Shown: positions 22,752-31,857, counted from the first letter of the stretch. The stretch is 33,012 nt of DNA from Streptomyces sp. A1136 (GCF_004795055.1 NZ_SSBJ01000057.1:1-33012), one strand, 5' to 3'. Notes: a model not told the origin generated them from the sequence alone. Made by a program: numbers and translations.

Positions 22752-24094
22752 TTCTTCGCTGCGTCGTGGGAGGTGGTGCGGCGTGCGTCCCTGAGGGCCG
22801 CGGCAAGGTCGGAGGGGTGTACGCCCTGGTGCGGGGCGCGGCCGGGGGCGCGGAGGTCGTACCCGTCGGGCGTCGCGAGCACGTCCACCCAGGCGGTGCC
22901 GCGCGGGTGCCCGCAGCGTCGTTCGCATCCCGACCAGTGAACGGGCAGCGGCCCCGGCGCCCGCGCGGTGACCTCCCGCGCGTCGGCGCGCACGTCGCGG
23001 TGCGAGCGGGCGCATCCCGGTTGCCCCGTACAGGCGGTGACGGACCGTCGGGGGTCGGCGGGGGCGGTGACCAGTCCGGCGTCGGCGAGGGCGGCGAGGG
23101 CGTCCCCCGCGGCGGGGGCGGTCAGTCCGGGGACGACGATCCCGCGCCAGGGCGTCAGGCGCAACCGCCCCGTGAGGCCGGCCAGGAGGTTCCACTGGGC
23201 GGTGGTGAGGCGGCCCAATGGCGCGAGCACGCAGAGCGCGACGCTCTGCCCGGGCCCTTCGACCAGGCCGGGTTCCGGCGCGGGGCCGGGGGGCGTGTCG
23301 GCCGAGGACGCGTCGGCGGCGGGGGAGATCGAGGTCCCGGGGATCGCGGTCGCGGGGATCGAGGCGTCGGTCAGCCGGTCCGCCAACTCGCTCACATCGA
23401 GGGCGTGTTCGGGGGGCAGTTCGGCAACCCGCCAGGACCGCGTACCGGCTTCCCGCGCGGCGTCGAGGAAGTACCGGGCGGCGACGAGGGCGGCCCGGGG
23501 CGCGTCGGCGGCGGCCAGGAGCAGACCGCCCCGGGCCCCGGCCGTCGTCAGCAGCGCGTGCTCCGGGCCCCGTGCGAGCAGGGTCACGTCCGCGTCGAGG
23601 CGACTCACGTCACAGCGCCCGTCGTCGAGGGCGAACAGGAACCGCCCGGACAGGGCGGCCGCCTCCTCGCTCGCGCAGAGCAGCCGGTCGAGTTCGGTGA
23701 CCCAGGGCGCCACGTCGGGCAGCCCGCCCCGGTCGAGGCCGGTCAGCGGGGAGGCGACGACGTTGCGTACCCGCTCGTGGGAGGGGGCGGGCAGGAGCCC
23801 CGCGTCGGCCAGGACGCGGGCCAGTTCGCCACCGCAGGCCTCCCCGAGCCCGCGCAACTGGGCGTTGCCCCGCGAGGTGAGGTCGATGTGGCCGTCGCCG
23901 AGCCGGTCCGCCGCGTCGGCGAGCATCCGTGCCGCGTGCGCCCCGAGCATCCCGCCGGGTATCCGCACCCGGGCGAGGTAGCCGTCGTCCGCCCGGTGCA
24001 ACCGCAGTGCGCCCGGGCAGGCGTCACCTCGGTCCCGTATGACGGGTTCGTCCCGCGATGCGGCGGAAGGGGGCTGGGGCATGGCCGCGAGCAT
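22748..24094 (-). CDS. cobG: Precorrin-3B synthase (CobG-like siroheme/Fe-S oxygenase)
   Basis: 448 residues from the ATG at 24094. Ferredoxin-nitrite/sulfite-reductase-like protein that hydroxylates precorrin-3A with oxygen, which marks the aerobic pathway. NIR/SIR half-domains are visible (DLTSRGNAQLRGL), and the cluster ligands are CTGQPGC (Cys355, Cys361) and SGCERRC (Cys390, Cys394). An Ala/Pro/Ser-rich insert at about 248-282 separates the halves. No Shine-Dalgarno precedes the start; CAGAAT 7 nt upstream suggests a leaderless transcript. ATGs at 24082 and 24148 are alternatives. It is first in the cobG-cobH-cobIJ operon, divergent from cobN. Confidence 0.9.
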   Translation of the reverse strand: MLAAMPQPPSAASRDEPVIRDRGDACPGALRLHRADDGYLARVRIPGGMLGAHAARMLADAADRLGDGHIDLTSRGNAQLRGLGEACGGELARVLADAGLLPAPSHERVRNVVASPLTGLDRGGLPDVAPWVTELDRLLCASEEAAALSGRFLFALDDGRCDVSRLDADVTLLARGPEHALLTTAGARGGLLLAAADAPRAALVAARYFLDAAREAGTRSWRVAELPPEHALDVSELADRLTDASIPATAIPGTSISPAADASSADTPPGPAPEPGLVEGPGQSVALCVLAPLGRLTTAQWNLLAGLTGRLRLTPWRGIVVPGLTAPAAGDALAALADAGLVTAPADPRRSVTACTGQPGCARSHRDVRADAREVTARAPGPLPVHWSGCERRCGHPRGTAWVDVLATPDGYDLRAPGRAPHQGVHPSDLAAALRDARRTTSHDAAKK

Positions 24095-24289
24095 ACCCAC
24101 GATTCTGCGCCCGCCCGCTGTGTCGATCACCACCACTACCGGCCACATCCGGCCCGGCCACCCCCGCCCTCACCCACCGGCCCCACCACCCGATCCGGCC
24201 CGGCCGCACGATCCGCCCCGCCGACGTGCGAGGCGCGGGGGCCCGGCGGCGGATGCCCCGCAACGCCCCGCACCCACCCGCCGCGAATA

Positions 24290-24312
24290 CCCCGGCACCC
24301 ACCCCCGCCCCC
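24290..24312 (-). other. G-quadruplex-type G runs between cobG and cobN
   Basis: The minus strand has four G-runs of 3-5 bases separated by 1-4 bases, just upstream of the predicted cobN -10. The rest of the 24095-24320 gap is strongly C-rich on the plus strand and shows no gene. Confidence 0.35.
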
Positions 24313-24319
24313 GGCCACC

Positions 24320-24325
24320 TAAGAT
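24320..24325 (+). promoter_or_regulatory. Candidate -10 element for the cobN riboswitch transcript
   Basis: TAAGAT fits the TANNNT pattern and stands out in C-rich DNA. It would start RNA at about 24332, just before the riboswitch. No clear -35 hexamer is seen. Confidence 0.4.
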
Positions 24326-24344
24326 GACCACCGGCGGGCCACAC

Positions 24345-24496
24345 GGCCCGTCATCGCCGAGGACGGCGACATGGGAGGAAGCCCGGTGCGATTCCGGCGC
24401 GGTCCCGCCACTGTGAACCCCGCGGAGCGATCGGCCGGGTGAGTCAGGAACTCCCGCTGTCCTCACTGCCCGGGGCGCGGAAACCCCGAGGAAGGC
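24345..24496 (+). promoter_or_regulatory. Cobalamin riboswitch upstream of cobN
   Basis: The conserved core is present in order: GGAGGAAGCCCGGTGCGATT, then CCGGCGCGG, the B12-box-type CCCGCCACTGTGAA at about 24403-24416, and GAGTCAGGAACTC at 24441-24453. These match the adenosylcobalamin-binding aptamer. Downstream, CGGGG and CCCCG (24471-24488) form a hairpin ending at the GAGGAAGG ribosome-binding site, so control is probably at translation. High cobalamin should lower CobN synthesis. Confidence 0.9.
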
Positions 24497-24506
24497 CTGC
24501 CGCCGC

Positions 24507-27500
24507 ATGATCCTGTTGCTGTCGACGTCCGACACCGATCTGCTCAGCGCCCGCGCCGCCGCGGACGGCCCCGTGCCGTACCGGTTCGCGAACCCCTCCC
24601 GCCTTCCCCTGGACGATCTGCCCGCCCTCCTCGACGGGGTCGATCTGGTCGTCGTACGCCTCCTCGGCGGTCTGCGCGCCTGGCAGGACGGCCTCGACCT
24701 CCTCCTGGCCCCCGACCAGCACCGCCCGGTCGTGGTGCTGACCGGCGAACAGGCCCCCGACGCCCAGCTGATGGAGGCCTCGACCGTCCCCATCGGCATC
24801 GCCGCCGAAGCGCACGGCTACCTCGCCCACGGCGGCCCCGCCAACCTGGACCAGCTGGCCCGCTTCCTCTCCGACACCGTGCTGCTGACCGGCCACGGTT
24901 TCGAACCCCCGGCCGCCGCACCCACCTGGGGCCCGCTGGAACGCACCCCGGCCCGTACCACCGGTCCCCGGATCGCCGTGCTGTACTACCGCGCGCACCA
25001 GATGAGCGGCAACACCGCTTTCGTGCACGCCCTGTGCGAGGCCATCGAGGCCCAGGGCGCTCAGGCGGCGCCGCTGTACGTGTCCTCCCTGCGCACGCCG
25101 GAGCCGGAGCTGCTCTGCGAGCTGGAGTCGGCGGACGCCATCGTCACCACCGTCCTCGCGGCCGGCGGCACCAAGCCCGCGACCGCCTCGGCGGGCGGCG
25201 ACGACGAGTCCTGGGACGCCGGCGCGCTGGCGGCGCTCGGCGTGCCGATCCTCCAGGCCCTGTGCCTGACCGGCTCCCGCAGCGCGTGGGAGGAGAATGA
25301 CGAGGGCCTGTCCCCGCTGGACGCCGCCACCCAGGTCGCCGTCCCGGAGTTCGACGGCCGCCTGATCACGGTCCCGTTCTCCTTCAAGGAACTCGACGAG
25401 GACGGCCTGCCCGCCTACGTCGCCGACCCCGAGCGGGCCGCCCGCGTCGCCGGCATCGCCGTGCGCCACGCCCGGCTGCGCCACATCGAACGCCGCGACA
25501 AGAAGATCGCGCTGGTGCTCTCCGCGTACCCGACCAAGCACTCCCGCATCGGCAACGCGGTCGGCCTGGACACCCCGGCCAGCGCCGTGGAGCTGCTGCG
25601 CACCCTCGTCGCCGGCGGCTACGACTTCGGTCCCGCCGACGAGATCCCGGGCCTGGTCTCGGGCGACGGCGACGAGTTGATCCGCGCCCTGATCGAGGCC
25701 GGCGGCCACGACCAGGACTGGCTCACCGAGGAGCAGCTGGCCCGCAACCCCGTCCGCATCGCCGCCGCCGACTACAAGCGCTGGTTCGCCGAACTCCCGG
25801 CCGAGCTGCGCGAAAGCGTCGAGGAGCACTGGGGCGAGGCGCCCGGCAACATGTTCGTGGACCGCTCCGCGAACCCGGAGGGCGACATCGTCCTCGCGGC
25901 GCTGCGCCGCGGGAACCTCCTGATCCTCATCCAGCCGCCGCGCGGCTTCGGCGAGAACCCGATCGCGATCTACCACGACCCGGACCTGCCGCCGTCGCAC
26001 CACTACCTGGCCGCGTACCGCTGGATCCAGGCGCGCGCGGAGGACGGCGGGTTCGGCGCGGACGCGATGATCCACCTGGGCAAGCACGGCAACCTGGAGT
26101 GGCTGCCCGGCAAGAACGCCGGCCTCTCCGCCTCCTGCGCCCCGGACGCCGCCCTGGGCGACCTCCCCCTGATCTACCCCTTCCTCGTCAACGACCCGGG
26201 CGAGGGCACGCAGGCCAAGCGCCGCGTGCACGCCACGCTGGTCGACCACCTGGTGCCGCCGATGGCGCGCGCGGAGTCGTACGGCGACATCGCCCGCCTC
26301 GAACAGCACTTGGACGAGTACGCGCAGATCAGTGCCATGGACCCGGCGAAGCTGCCCGCCATCCGCGCGCAGATCTGGACGCTGATCCAGGCGGCGAGGC
26401 TCGACCACGACCTGGGTCTCGAAGAGCGCCCGGACGACGACGGCTTCGACGACTTCCTCCTGCACGTCGACGGCTGGCTGTGCGAGGTCAAGGACGCCCA
26501 GATCCGCGACGGCCTCCACGTCCTGGGCGGCGCCCCGACCGGTGAGGCCCGCGTCAACCTGGTCCTGGCGATCCTGCGCGCCCGCCAGATCTGGGGCGGT
26601 ACGACGGCCCTGCCGGGCTTGCGCGAGGCGCTCGGCCTGGACGAGTCCGCGGCGACCCGCACCTCGGCGGACGCGGTGGAGGAGACGGCCCGCGCCCTGG
26701 TGCAGGCGATGGAGGACGCGAACTGGGACCCCTCGGCAGTGGCTTCGGTCGCCTCCGAGCACCCGGCGTCCGTGGCGGACGTGCTGTCCTTCGCGGCCCG
26801 TGAGGTCGTCCCCCGCCTGGCCGGCACGACGGACGAGATCGCCCACGTCGTGGCCGCCCTCGACGGCCGCTTCATCCCGGCGGGCCCCTCCGGCTCCCCG
26901 CTCCGCGGCCTGGTCAACGTCCTTCCCACCGGCCGCAACTTCTACTCCGTGGACCCGAAGGCGGTACCCTCCCGCCTCGCGTGGGAGACCGGCCAGGCCC
27001 TGGCCGACTCGCTCCTGACCCGCTACCGCACGGACAACGGCGAGTGGCCCGCCTCCGTGGGCCTGTCCCTGTGGGGTACGAGCGCGATGCGCACCTCGGG
27101 CGACGACGTGGCGGAGGCCCTCGCGCTGCTGGGCATCCGCCCGGTCTGGGACGAGGCGTCCCGCCGTGTCACGGGCATCGAACCGATCCCGCTCGCCGAA
27201 CTGGGCCGTCCCCGCATCGACGTCACCCTGCGCATCTCGGGCTTCTTCCGCGACGCGTTCCCGCACGTGATCGGCCTGCTGGACGACGCGGTACGGCTGG
27301 CGGCGAGCCTGGACGAACCGGCCGACCAGAACCACATCCGGGCCCACGCCCAGGCCGACCTCGCCGTCCACGGCGACGAACGCAAGGCCACCACCCGTAT
27401 CTTCGGCTCGCGCCCGGGCACCTACGGCGCCGGCATCCTCCAGCTGATCGACTCCCGCGACTGGCGCACCGACGCCGACCTCGCGGAGGTCTACACGGTC

Positions 27501-28118
27501 TGGGGCGGCTACGCGTACGGCCGCGGCCTGGAGGGCCGCCCGGCCCGCACCGAGATGGAGACGGCCTACAAGCGGATCACCGTCGCCGCGAAGAACACCG
27601 ACACCCGCGAGCACGACATCGCGGACTCCGACGACTACTTCCAGTACCACGGCGGCATGGTCGCAACGGTCCGCGCCCTGCGCGGCACGGCCCCCGAGGC
27701 GTACATCGGCGACTCCACCCGCCCGGAAACGGTCAAGACCCGCACCCTGGTCGAAGAGACCTCGCGCGTCTTCCGCGCCCGCGTCGTGAACCCCAAGTGG
27801 ATCGAGGCGATGCGCCGCCACGGCTACAAGGGCGCCTTCGAACTGGCGGCCACGGTGGACTACCTCTTCGGCTACGACGCCACCACCGGCGTGATCGCCG
27901 ACTGGATGTACGACAAGCTCACGGAAACCTACGTCCTGGACCCGGAGAACCGCGCCTTCCTCGAACAGGCCAACCCCTGGGCCCTTCACGGCATCGCGGA
28001 ACGCCTGCTGGAGGCCGAATCCCGCGGCATGTGGGAAAAGCCGGACCCCCGGATCCTCGAATCCCTCCGCCAGGTCTACCTGGACACTGAAGGCAACCTG
28101 GAATCCGAGTCCGAATAA
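24507..28118 (+). CDS. cobN: Cobaltochelatase large subunit CobN
   Basis: 1203 residues, normal for actinomycete CobN. It binds hydrogenobyrinic acid a,c-diamide and, with ATPase subunits of the ChlI/ChlD (CobS/CobT) type, inserts cobalt. Family motifs include GNTAFVHALCEAIEAQG (about residue 170), HLGKHGNLEWLPGKNAGLSA (about 521-540), NDPGEGTQAKRRVHA and ISGFFRDAFPHVIGLLDDAV, with a C-terminal half also like the magnesium chelatase H subunit. The ATG at 24507 follows GAGGAAGG at the end of the riboswitch. Neither the ATPase subunits nor cobO follow; the gene ends at a terminator and geosmin synthase comes next, so its partners must be encoded elsewhere. Confidence 0.97.
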   Translation: MILLLSTSDTDLLSARAAADGPVPYRFANPSRLPLDDLPALLDGVDLVVVRLLGGLRAWQDGLDLLLAPDQHRPVVVLTGEQAPDAQLMEASTVPIGIAAEAHGYLAHGGPANLDQLARFLSDTVLLTGHGFEPPAAAPTWGPLERTPARTTGPRIAVLYYRAHQMSGNTAFVHALCEAIEAQGAQAAPLYVSSLRTPEPELLCELESADAIVTTVLAAGGTKPATASAGGDDESWDAGALAALGVPILQALCLTGSRSAWEENDEGLSPLDAATQVAVPEFDGRLITVPFSFKELDEDGLPAYVADPERAARVAGIAVRHARLRHIERRDKKIALVLSAYPTKHSRIGNAVGLDTPASAVELLRTLVAGGYDFGPADEIPGLVSGDGDELIRALIEAGGHDQDWLTEEQLARNPVRIAAADYKRWFAELPAELRESVEEHWGEAPGNMFVDRSANPEGDIVLAALRRGNLLILIQPPRGFGENPIAIYHDPDLPPSHHYLAAYRWIQARAEDGGFGADAMIHLGKHGNLEWLPGKNAGLSASCAPDAALGDLPLIYPFLVNDPGEGTQAKRRVHATLVDHLVPPMARAESYGDIARLEQHLDEYAQISAMDPAKLPAIRAQIWTLIQAARLDHDLGLEERPDDDGFDDFLLHVDGWLCEVKDAQIRDGLHVLGGAPTGEARVNLVLAILRARQIWGGTTALPGLREALGLDESAATRTSADAVEETARALVQAMEDANWDPSAVASVASEHPASVADVLSFAAREVVPRLAGTTDEIAHVVAALDGRFIPAGPSGSPLRGLVNVLPTGRNFYSVDPKAVPSRLAWETGQALADSLLTRYRTDNGEWPASVGLSLWGTSAMRTSGDDVAEALALLGIRPVWDEASRRVTGIEPIPLAELGRPRIDVTLRISGFFRDAFPHVIGLLDDAVRLAASLDEPADQNHIRAHAQADLAVHGDERKATTRIFGSRPGTYGAGILQLIDSRDWRTDADLAEVYTVWGGYAYGRGLEGRPARTEMETAYKRITVAAKNTDTREHDIADSDDYFQYHGGMVATVRALRGTAPEAYIGDSTRPETVKTRTLVEETSRVFRARVVNPKWIEAMRRHGYKGAFELAATVDYLFGYDATTGVIADWMYDKLTETYVLDPENRAFLEQANPWALHGIAERLLEAESRGMWEKPDPRILESLRQVYLDTEGNLESESE

Positions 28119-28129
28119 CCGCACCGCCC

Positions 28130-28163
28130 AAGGCCGTCTCCCCCGACCCGGGGAGGCGGCCTT
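28130..28163 (+). terminator. Hairpin terminator after cobN
   Basis: AAGGCCG...CTCCCC and GGGGAG...CGGCCTT arms form a stem of about 14 bp with one mismatch, starting 12 bp after the cobN stop. Confidence 0.85.
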
Positions 28164-28242
28164 CGGCGCGCCCGGGGTGCCCCCATCGCACGTGCGGCTC
28201 CCGCGCGCCGGGGAACGGCGACTTCGTCACCTGATGCGGTGA

Positions 28243-28343
28243 ACTGCCCCTTGGGGCGACGCGGGGCTGGGTAGGGCAGTGCTGATCTCGTGCGGGGAGC
28301 CGGTCACACGGGTCCCCCCGCCATCGGACGAAAGGCCCTACCC
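28243..28343 (+). promoter_or_regulatory. Structured leader of the geosmin synthase gene with alternative pairings
   Basis: ACTGCCC (28243-28249) can pair with GGGCAGT (28274-28280). GGGTAGGGC (28269-28277), which overlaps that second arm, can instead pair with GCCCTACCC (28335-28343), just before the GTG start. Between them GGGGA-CCG and CGG-TCCCC (28294-28317) form a stable hairpin. An inverted repeat TCACC/GGTGA lies at 28227-28242. The two larger pairings exclude each other; whether both arms are transcribed is unknown. Confidence 0.4.
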
Positions 28344-28346
28344 GCC

Positions 28347-30563
28347 GTGACACAGCCGTTTCGACTGCCGGATTTCTACGTGCCCTATCCGGCGCGACTG
28401 AACCCGCACCTGGAGTCCGCGAGAGCCCACACCAAGCGGTGGGCCCGCGACTTCGGGATGCTGGAGGGGTCCGGCGTCTGGGAGGAGAAGGACCTCGACT
28501 CGCACGACTACGCGCTCCTGTGCTCCTACACCCACCCGGACTGCGACAGCGACGCGTTGAGTCTGGTCACCGACTGGTACGTGTGGGTCTTCTTCTTCGA
28601 CGACCACTTCCTGGAGCTGTACAAGCGCTCGCAGGACCGGGCGGGTGCCAAGGCGTACCTCGACGGTCTGGCCGCCTTCATGCCCATGGACCTGGCCGAC
28701 GGGTTCCCCGAGCCGTCGAACCCGGTCGAGGCGGGGCTGCGGGACCTGTGGCTGCGCACCGTGCCCGCGATGTCGATGGACTGGCGGGAACGATTCTCCG
28801 AGTCGACGAAGAATCTCCTCGACGAGTCGATGTGGGAACTGGCCAACATCGACATCGGCCGTGTGGCGAACCCGCTCGAATACATCGAGATGCGCCGCAA
28901 GGTGGGCGGCGCCCCCTGGTCGGCCGGTCTGGTCGAGTACGTGTCCGCGGAGGTTCCCGCCCGGGTCGCGCGCTCGCGGGCGCTCGGCGTCCTGCGGGAC
29001 GCCTTCTCCGACGCCGTGCACATCAGGAACGACATCTTCTCCTACGAGCGCGAGGTCGGTGACGAGGGGGAACTGTCCAACGCCATCCTCGTGTTGGAGA
29101 CCTTCCTCGGTTGCGGCACGCAGGAGGCCGCCGAATCCGCCAACGACCTCCTCACCTCCCGTCTCCAGCAGTTCGAGCAGACGGCGCTCGGTGAACTCCC
29201 CCAACTCTTCGCCGACCACGCCCTGGACCCCGCCGAGATCGCGGCCGTGCTCGCCTACACCAAGGGCCTCCAGGACTGGCAGTCCGGCGGTCACGAGTGG
29301 CACATGGTCTCCGGCCGCTACATGAACAAGGAGGCCCGGGCCACCGCGCCGGTCACCCTGCCGTTCCTGCCCAGCGGCCTCGGCGCCACCGCCCTCGACG
29401 TGCGCTCGATCCTGGAACCCCGGGCGATGGAGCTGCGCCGGCGCAGCTTCACCCACGTCCCGTTCGAACCCACCGGCCCCTCCGTCATCCCCGACATCCA
29501 CATGCCGCACCGGCTCGGCCTCAGCCCCCACCTCGCGTACGCCCGGGAGGAGTCCGTGGCCTGGGCGCGGCGCACGGGCCTGCTGGACCCCCAGCCCGGC
29601 GACCCGGGATCGGCCATCTGGACCGAGGAGAAGCTGCGCGGCTACGACTTCGCCCTCTGCTCGGCCGGCATCGACCCCGACGCGACGCCCGAATCGCTGG
29701 CGCTGAACGCCTCGTGGCTGACCTGGGGCACCTACGCCGACGACTACTACCCGCTGGTGTTCGCACAGGGCAAGAACCTCGCCGCCGCCAAGGCCACCAC
29801 CGCCCGCCTCGTCTCCATGCTCCCGGTCGACCACGCCGGGCAGCCCGAGCCGGTCACCGCCATGGAGCGCGGCCTGGCCGACCTGTGGGTGCGAACCAGC
29901 GCCGGCATGTCCCCCGGGCAGCGCACCGAGTTCCGCGCCACCGTCGTGGAAATGCTGGAGAGCTGGCTGTGGGAGGTGGACAACCAGATCCAAAACCGCA
30001 TCCCGGACCCGGTGGACTACGCCGAGATGCGTCGCCTCACCTTCGGCTCGCGCCTCACCATGTACCTGTGCCGCCTCGGGCACCAGGGCCGGGGCATCCC
30101 CGGCGAGATCTACTCCTCGGGCACCATCCGGTCGTTGGAGAACGCCGTCGCCGACGCCGCGTGCCTGATCAACGACATCTTCTCGTACCAGAAGGAAGTG
30201 GAGTTCGAGGGCGAGATCCACAACTATATTCTGGTCACCAGGAACTTCTTCGACATCGGTTATCCGGAGGCGCTGCACATCTGCCACGGCCTGATGACCC
30301 GGCGCACGGAGGAGTTCGAGCACATCGTCGCCCACCAACTGCCGCTGCTCTACGACGACTGGAAGCTGAGCCGGGAGGCCCGGGCCGCCCTGGACGGCTA
30401 TGTCGACGAACTCAAGGACTGGCACGCGGGCATCTTGAACTGGCACCGGAAGGTCCGTCGTTATCGGCCGGAGGACCTGCGGCGACTGCCGGACGGACTG
30501 TCCACCAGGGTGTGGGACTCCGCCTTCGGCATGTCCGCGGCACGGATCTCCCTGCCCGCCTGA
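28347..30563 (+). CDS. geoA: Geosmin synthase (bifunctional germacradienol/geosmin synthase)
   Basis: 738 residues from the GTG at 28347, with AAAGG 11 nt upstream. Two class I terpene cyclase domains. The N-terminal domain cyclises farnesyl diphosphate to germacradienol: DDHFLE at 85-90 and the Mg-binding NDIFSYEREVGDEGE at 228-242. The C-terminal domain converts germacradienol to geosmin: DDYYP at 465-469 and NDIFSYQKEVEFEGE at 609-623. Both variants are the standard ones in streptomycete geosmin synthases. The two domains align in layout, as expected from duplication. It is monocistronic between the cobN terminator and its own at 30574. Geosmin is made during sporulation in Streptomyces. 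Confidence 0.97.
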   Translation: MTQPFRLPDFYVPYPARLNPHLESARAHTKRWARDFGMLEGSGVWEEKDLDSHDYALLCSYTHPDCDSDALSLVTDWYVWVFFFDDHFLELYKRSQDRAGAKAYLDGLAAFMPMDLADGFPEPSNPVEAGLRDLWLRTVPAMSMDWRERFSESTKNLLDESMWELANIDIGRVANPLEYIEMRRKVGGAPWSAGLVEYVSAEVPARVARSRALGVLRDAFSDAVHIRNDIFSYEREVGDEGELSNAILVLETFLGCGTQEAAESANDLLTSRLQQFEQTALGELPQLFADHALDPAEIAAVLAYTKGLQDWQSGGHEWHMVSGRYMNKEARATAPVTLPFLPSGLGATALDVRSILEPRAMELRRRSFTHVPFEPTGPSVIPDIHMPHRLGLSPHLAYAREESVAWARRTGLLDPQPGDPGSAIWTEEKLRGYDFALCSAGIDPDATPESLALNASWLTWGTYADDYYPLVFAQGKNLAAAKATTARLVSMLPVDHAGQPEPVTAMERGLADLWVRTSAGMSPGQRTEFRATVVEMLESWLWEVDNQIQNRIPDPVDYAEMRRLTFGSRLTMYLCRLGHQGRGIPGEIYSSGTIRSLENAVADAACLINDIFSYQKEVEFEGEIHNYILVTRNFFDIGYPEALHICHGLMTRRTEEFEHIVAHQLPLLYDDWKLSREARAALDGYVDELKDWHAGILNWHRKVRRYRPEDLRRLPDGLSTRVWDSAFGMSAARISLPA

Positions 30564-30573
30564 CCCCCGCGGC

Positions 30574-30602
30574 GCGGGGGCGGTCCGCTCGCCCGCCCCC
30601 GC
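30574..30602. terminator. Terminator between geosmin synthase and acetyltransferase genes
   Basis: GCGGGGGCGG and CCGCCCCCGC arms (30574-30583, 30593-30602) with a 9-nt loop, between converging stop codons. Confidence 0.8.
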
Positions 30603-30611
30603 CCCGGGCCC

Positions 30612-31844
30612 TCAGAACTCGTCGGCCGTGTGCGGCAGCAGCGGTGTGCGCAGCGCCGCGTCGAGGGCCGCCGCGGCGCCCGCGGTGTGTTCCCGTACCA
30701 GCCCGGCGGCGACCAGCTCGGTGAGCCGGGTGCCGCCCAAGTAGGCCGCGGCCAGTTCCCGGACGTCCAGGGTCAGATCGGGGTCGGCCCGGGCCCGTTC
30801 GTACGTGGCCCCTTGCGGGGCCGCCTTGAGCCGGAACCGTCCGGCGTTCGACGGCAGGAGCATGTCGGCGACCTCCAGCACCACTTCCACCGGCGCCTCC
30901 CACGCCCGGGCGGTCAGCGCGGCCCGTACGTCGACCAGGCGCAGCCACAGAGCGGGGAACAGCGCGGTCACCCGTACCTGGTCCCGGTCGGCGGCGAAGG
31001 ACAGCAGCGGGTCGTCCGGCGGGCGGCCCCAGGCCCGCACCGTGCCGGTCAGGTCGAGGGAGGCGACGCACTGCCAGAGGGCGGCGGCGACCTGCGGGGT
31101 GTCGGCCTCCAGTTCGTCCACGCGCACCACGCCCGGGGTGCGGAGCGGGCCGGCGGCCCCTTCCGGCTTCGTGCGGTAGAGGACGTACCCGGCGACCGGT
31201 CGGCCGGGGGCGCCCGAGGCGATGATCCTCGGCGGGCTGAACTCCTCGTCCACCTCGTCCTCCTCGCAGAGCCGGCCGTCCATCCAGCGCTCCGGGTCGC
31301 GGCTGGGGCGGCCGGCCCGGGTCCCGCGCGCGGCCTCGTGGTACGGCCCGATCACCGCGGGCGCCTGCGCCGGGTCGATCAGCCGCAGCGGGCGCCGGTC
31401 CGGTTCGACGCGCAGGGCGAGCGGGCGCGTCGAGTCGATCTCGACGGTGACGCCCTGCGTGGCGCTGCCGAAGCCGAACCGGCCGTAAATGGCGGCTTCC
31501 GAGGCCCAGAGCGCCGCGATCGGGGCGCCTTCGGCGGCGGTCCGGGACAGTTGCTCGCGCATGAGCGCGCTGAGCACGCCCCGGCGGCGGTGGGTGGGGG
31601 CGACGGCGACGAAGGTGAGGCCGGGGCAGGGCAGGTCCGCCCCGGGCACCGAGAGCCGGAAGTCGTGCGCGGCCATGAAGCCGACGAGCGCGTCGCCGTC
31701 GTAGGCGCCGATGCGGCCGCACCGGGTCAGCAGCGTGTGGTGGCGCTCGCGCACCTCCTTTCCCGGACGGTCGTGGAAGGCGAGATACGCGAGCTCCAGC
31801 GCGCGGTCGATGTCGGCCTCGGGTACCGCGTGGATGTCCACCAT
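30612..31844 (-). CDS. Eis-like GNAT N-acetyltransferase
   Basis: 410 residues, near the length of mycobacterial Eis (402). The N-terminal GNAT domain has the acetyl-CoA pyrophosphate loop VAPTHRRRGVLSALM. The likely general acid is Tyr120 in AIYGRFGFG. The second GNAT fold and a sterol-carrier-like C-terminal domain follow. The chain ends LLPHTADEF, so a terminal Phe carboxylate is placed to act as base, as in Eis. Such enzymes acetylate amines, including aminoglycosides and polyamines; the true substrate is unknown. The start at 31844 has a -10-like TAGTCT 7 nt upstream and no good ribosome-binding site. The GH6 gene ends 32 bp upstream. Confidence 0.88.
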   Translation of the reverse strand: MVDIHAVPEADIDRALELAYLAFHDRPGKEVRERHHTLLTRCGRIGAYDGDALVGFMAAHDFRLSVPGADLPCPGLTFVAVAPTHRRRGVLSALMREQLSRTAAEGAPIAALWASEAAIYGRFGFGSATQGVTVEIDSTRPLALRVEPDRRPLRLIDPAQAPAVIGPYHEAARGTRAGRPSRDPERWMDGRLCEEDEVDEEFSPPRIIASGAPGRPVAGYVLYRTKPEGAAGPLRTPGVVRVDELEADTPQVAAALWQCVASLDLTGTVRAWGRPPDDPLLSFAADRDQVRVTALFPALWLRLVDVRAALTARAWEAPVEVVLEVADMLLPSNAGRFRLKAAPQGATYERARADPDLTLDVRELAAAYLGGTRLTELVAAGLVREHTAGAAAALDAALRTPLLPHTADEF

Positions 31845-31851
31845 GATCCGG

Positions 31852-31857
31852 AGACTA
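31852..31857 (-). promoter_or_regulatory. Candidate -10 for leaderless transcription of the acetyltransferase
   Basis: On the minus strand TAGTCT ends 7 nt before the ATG, the spacing expected when transcription starts at the start codon. No -35 match was found. Confidence 0.35.

Noticed and set aside
24444..28124. A 1226-codon open frame antisense to cobN
   Set aside because: GC-rich codon bias keeps the antisense frame open. The peptide is Gly/Arg/Val-rich with no family motifs, while the sense strand has full CobN motifs.
28227..28242. BldD-type binding site before geosmin synthase
   Set aside because: The TCAC and GTGA half-sites are 8 bp apart, not the 5 bp in the BldD consensus as I know it.
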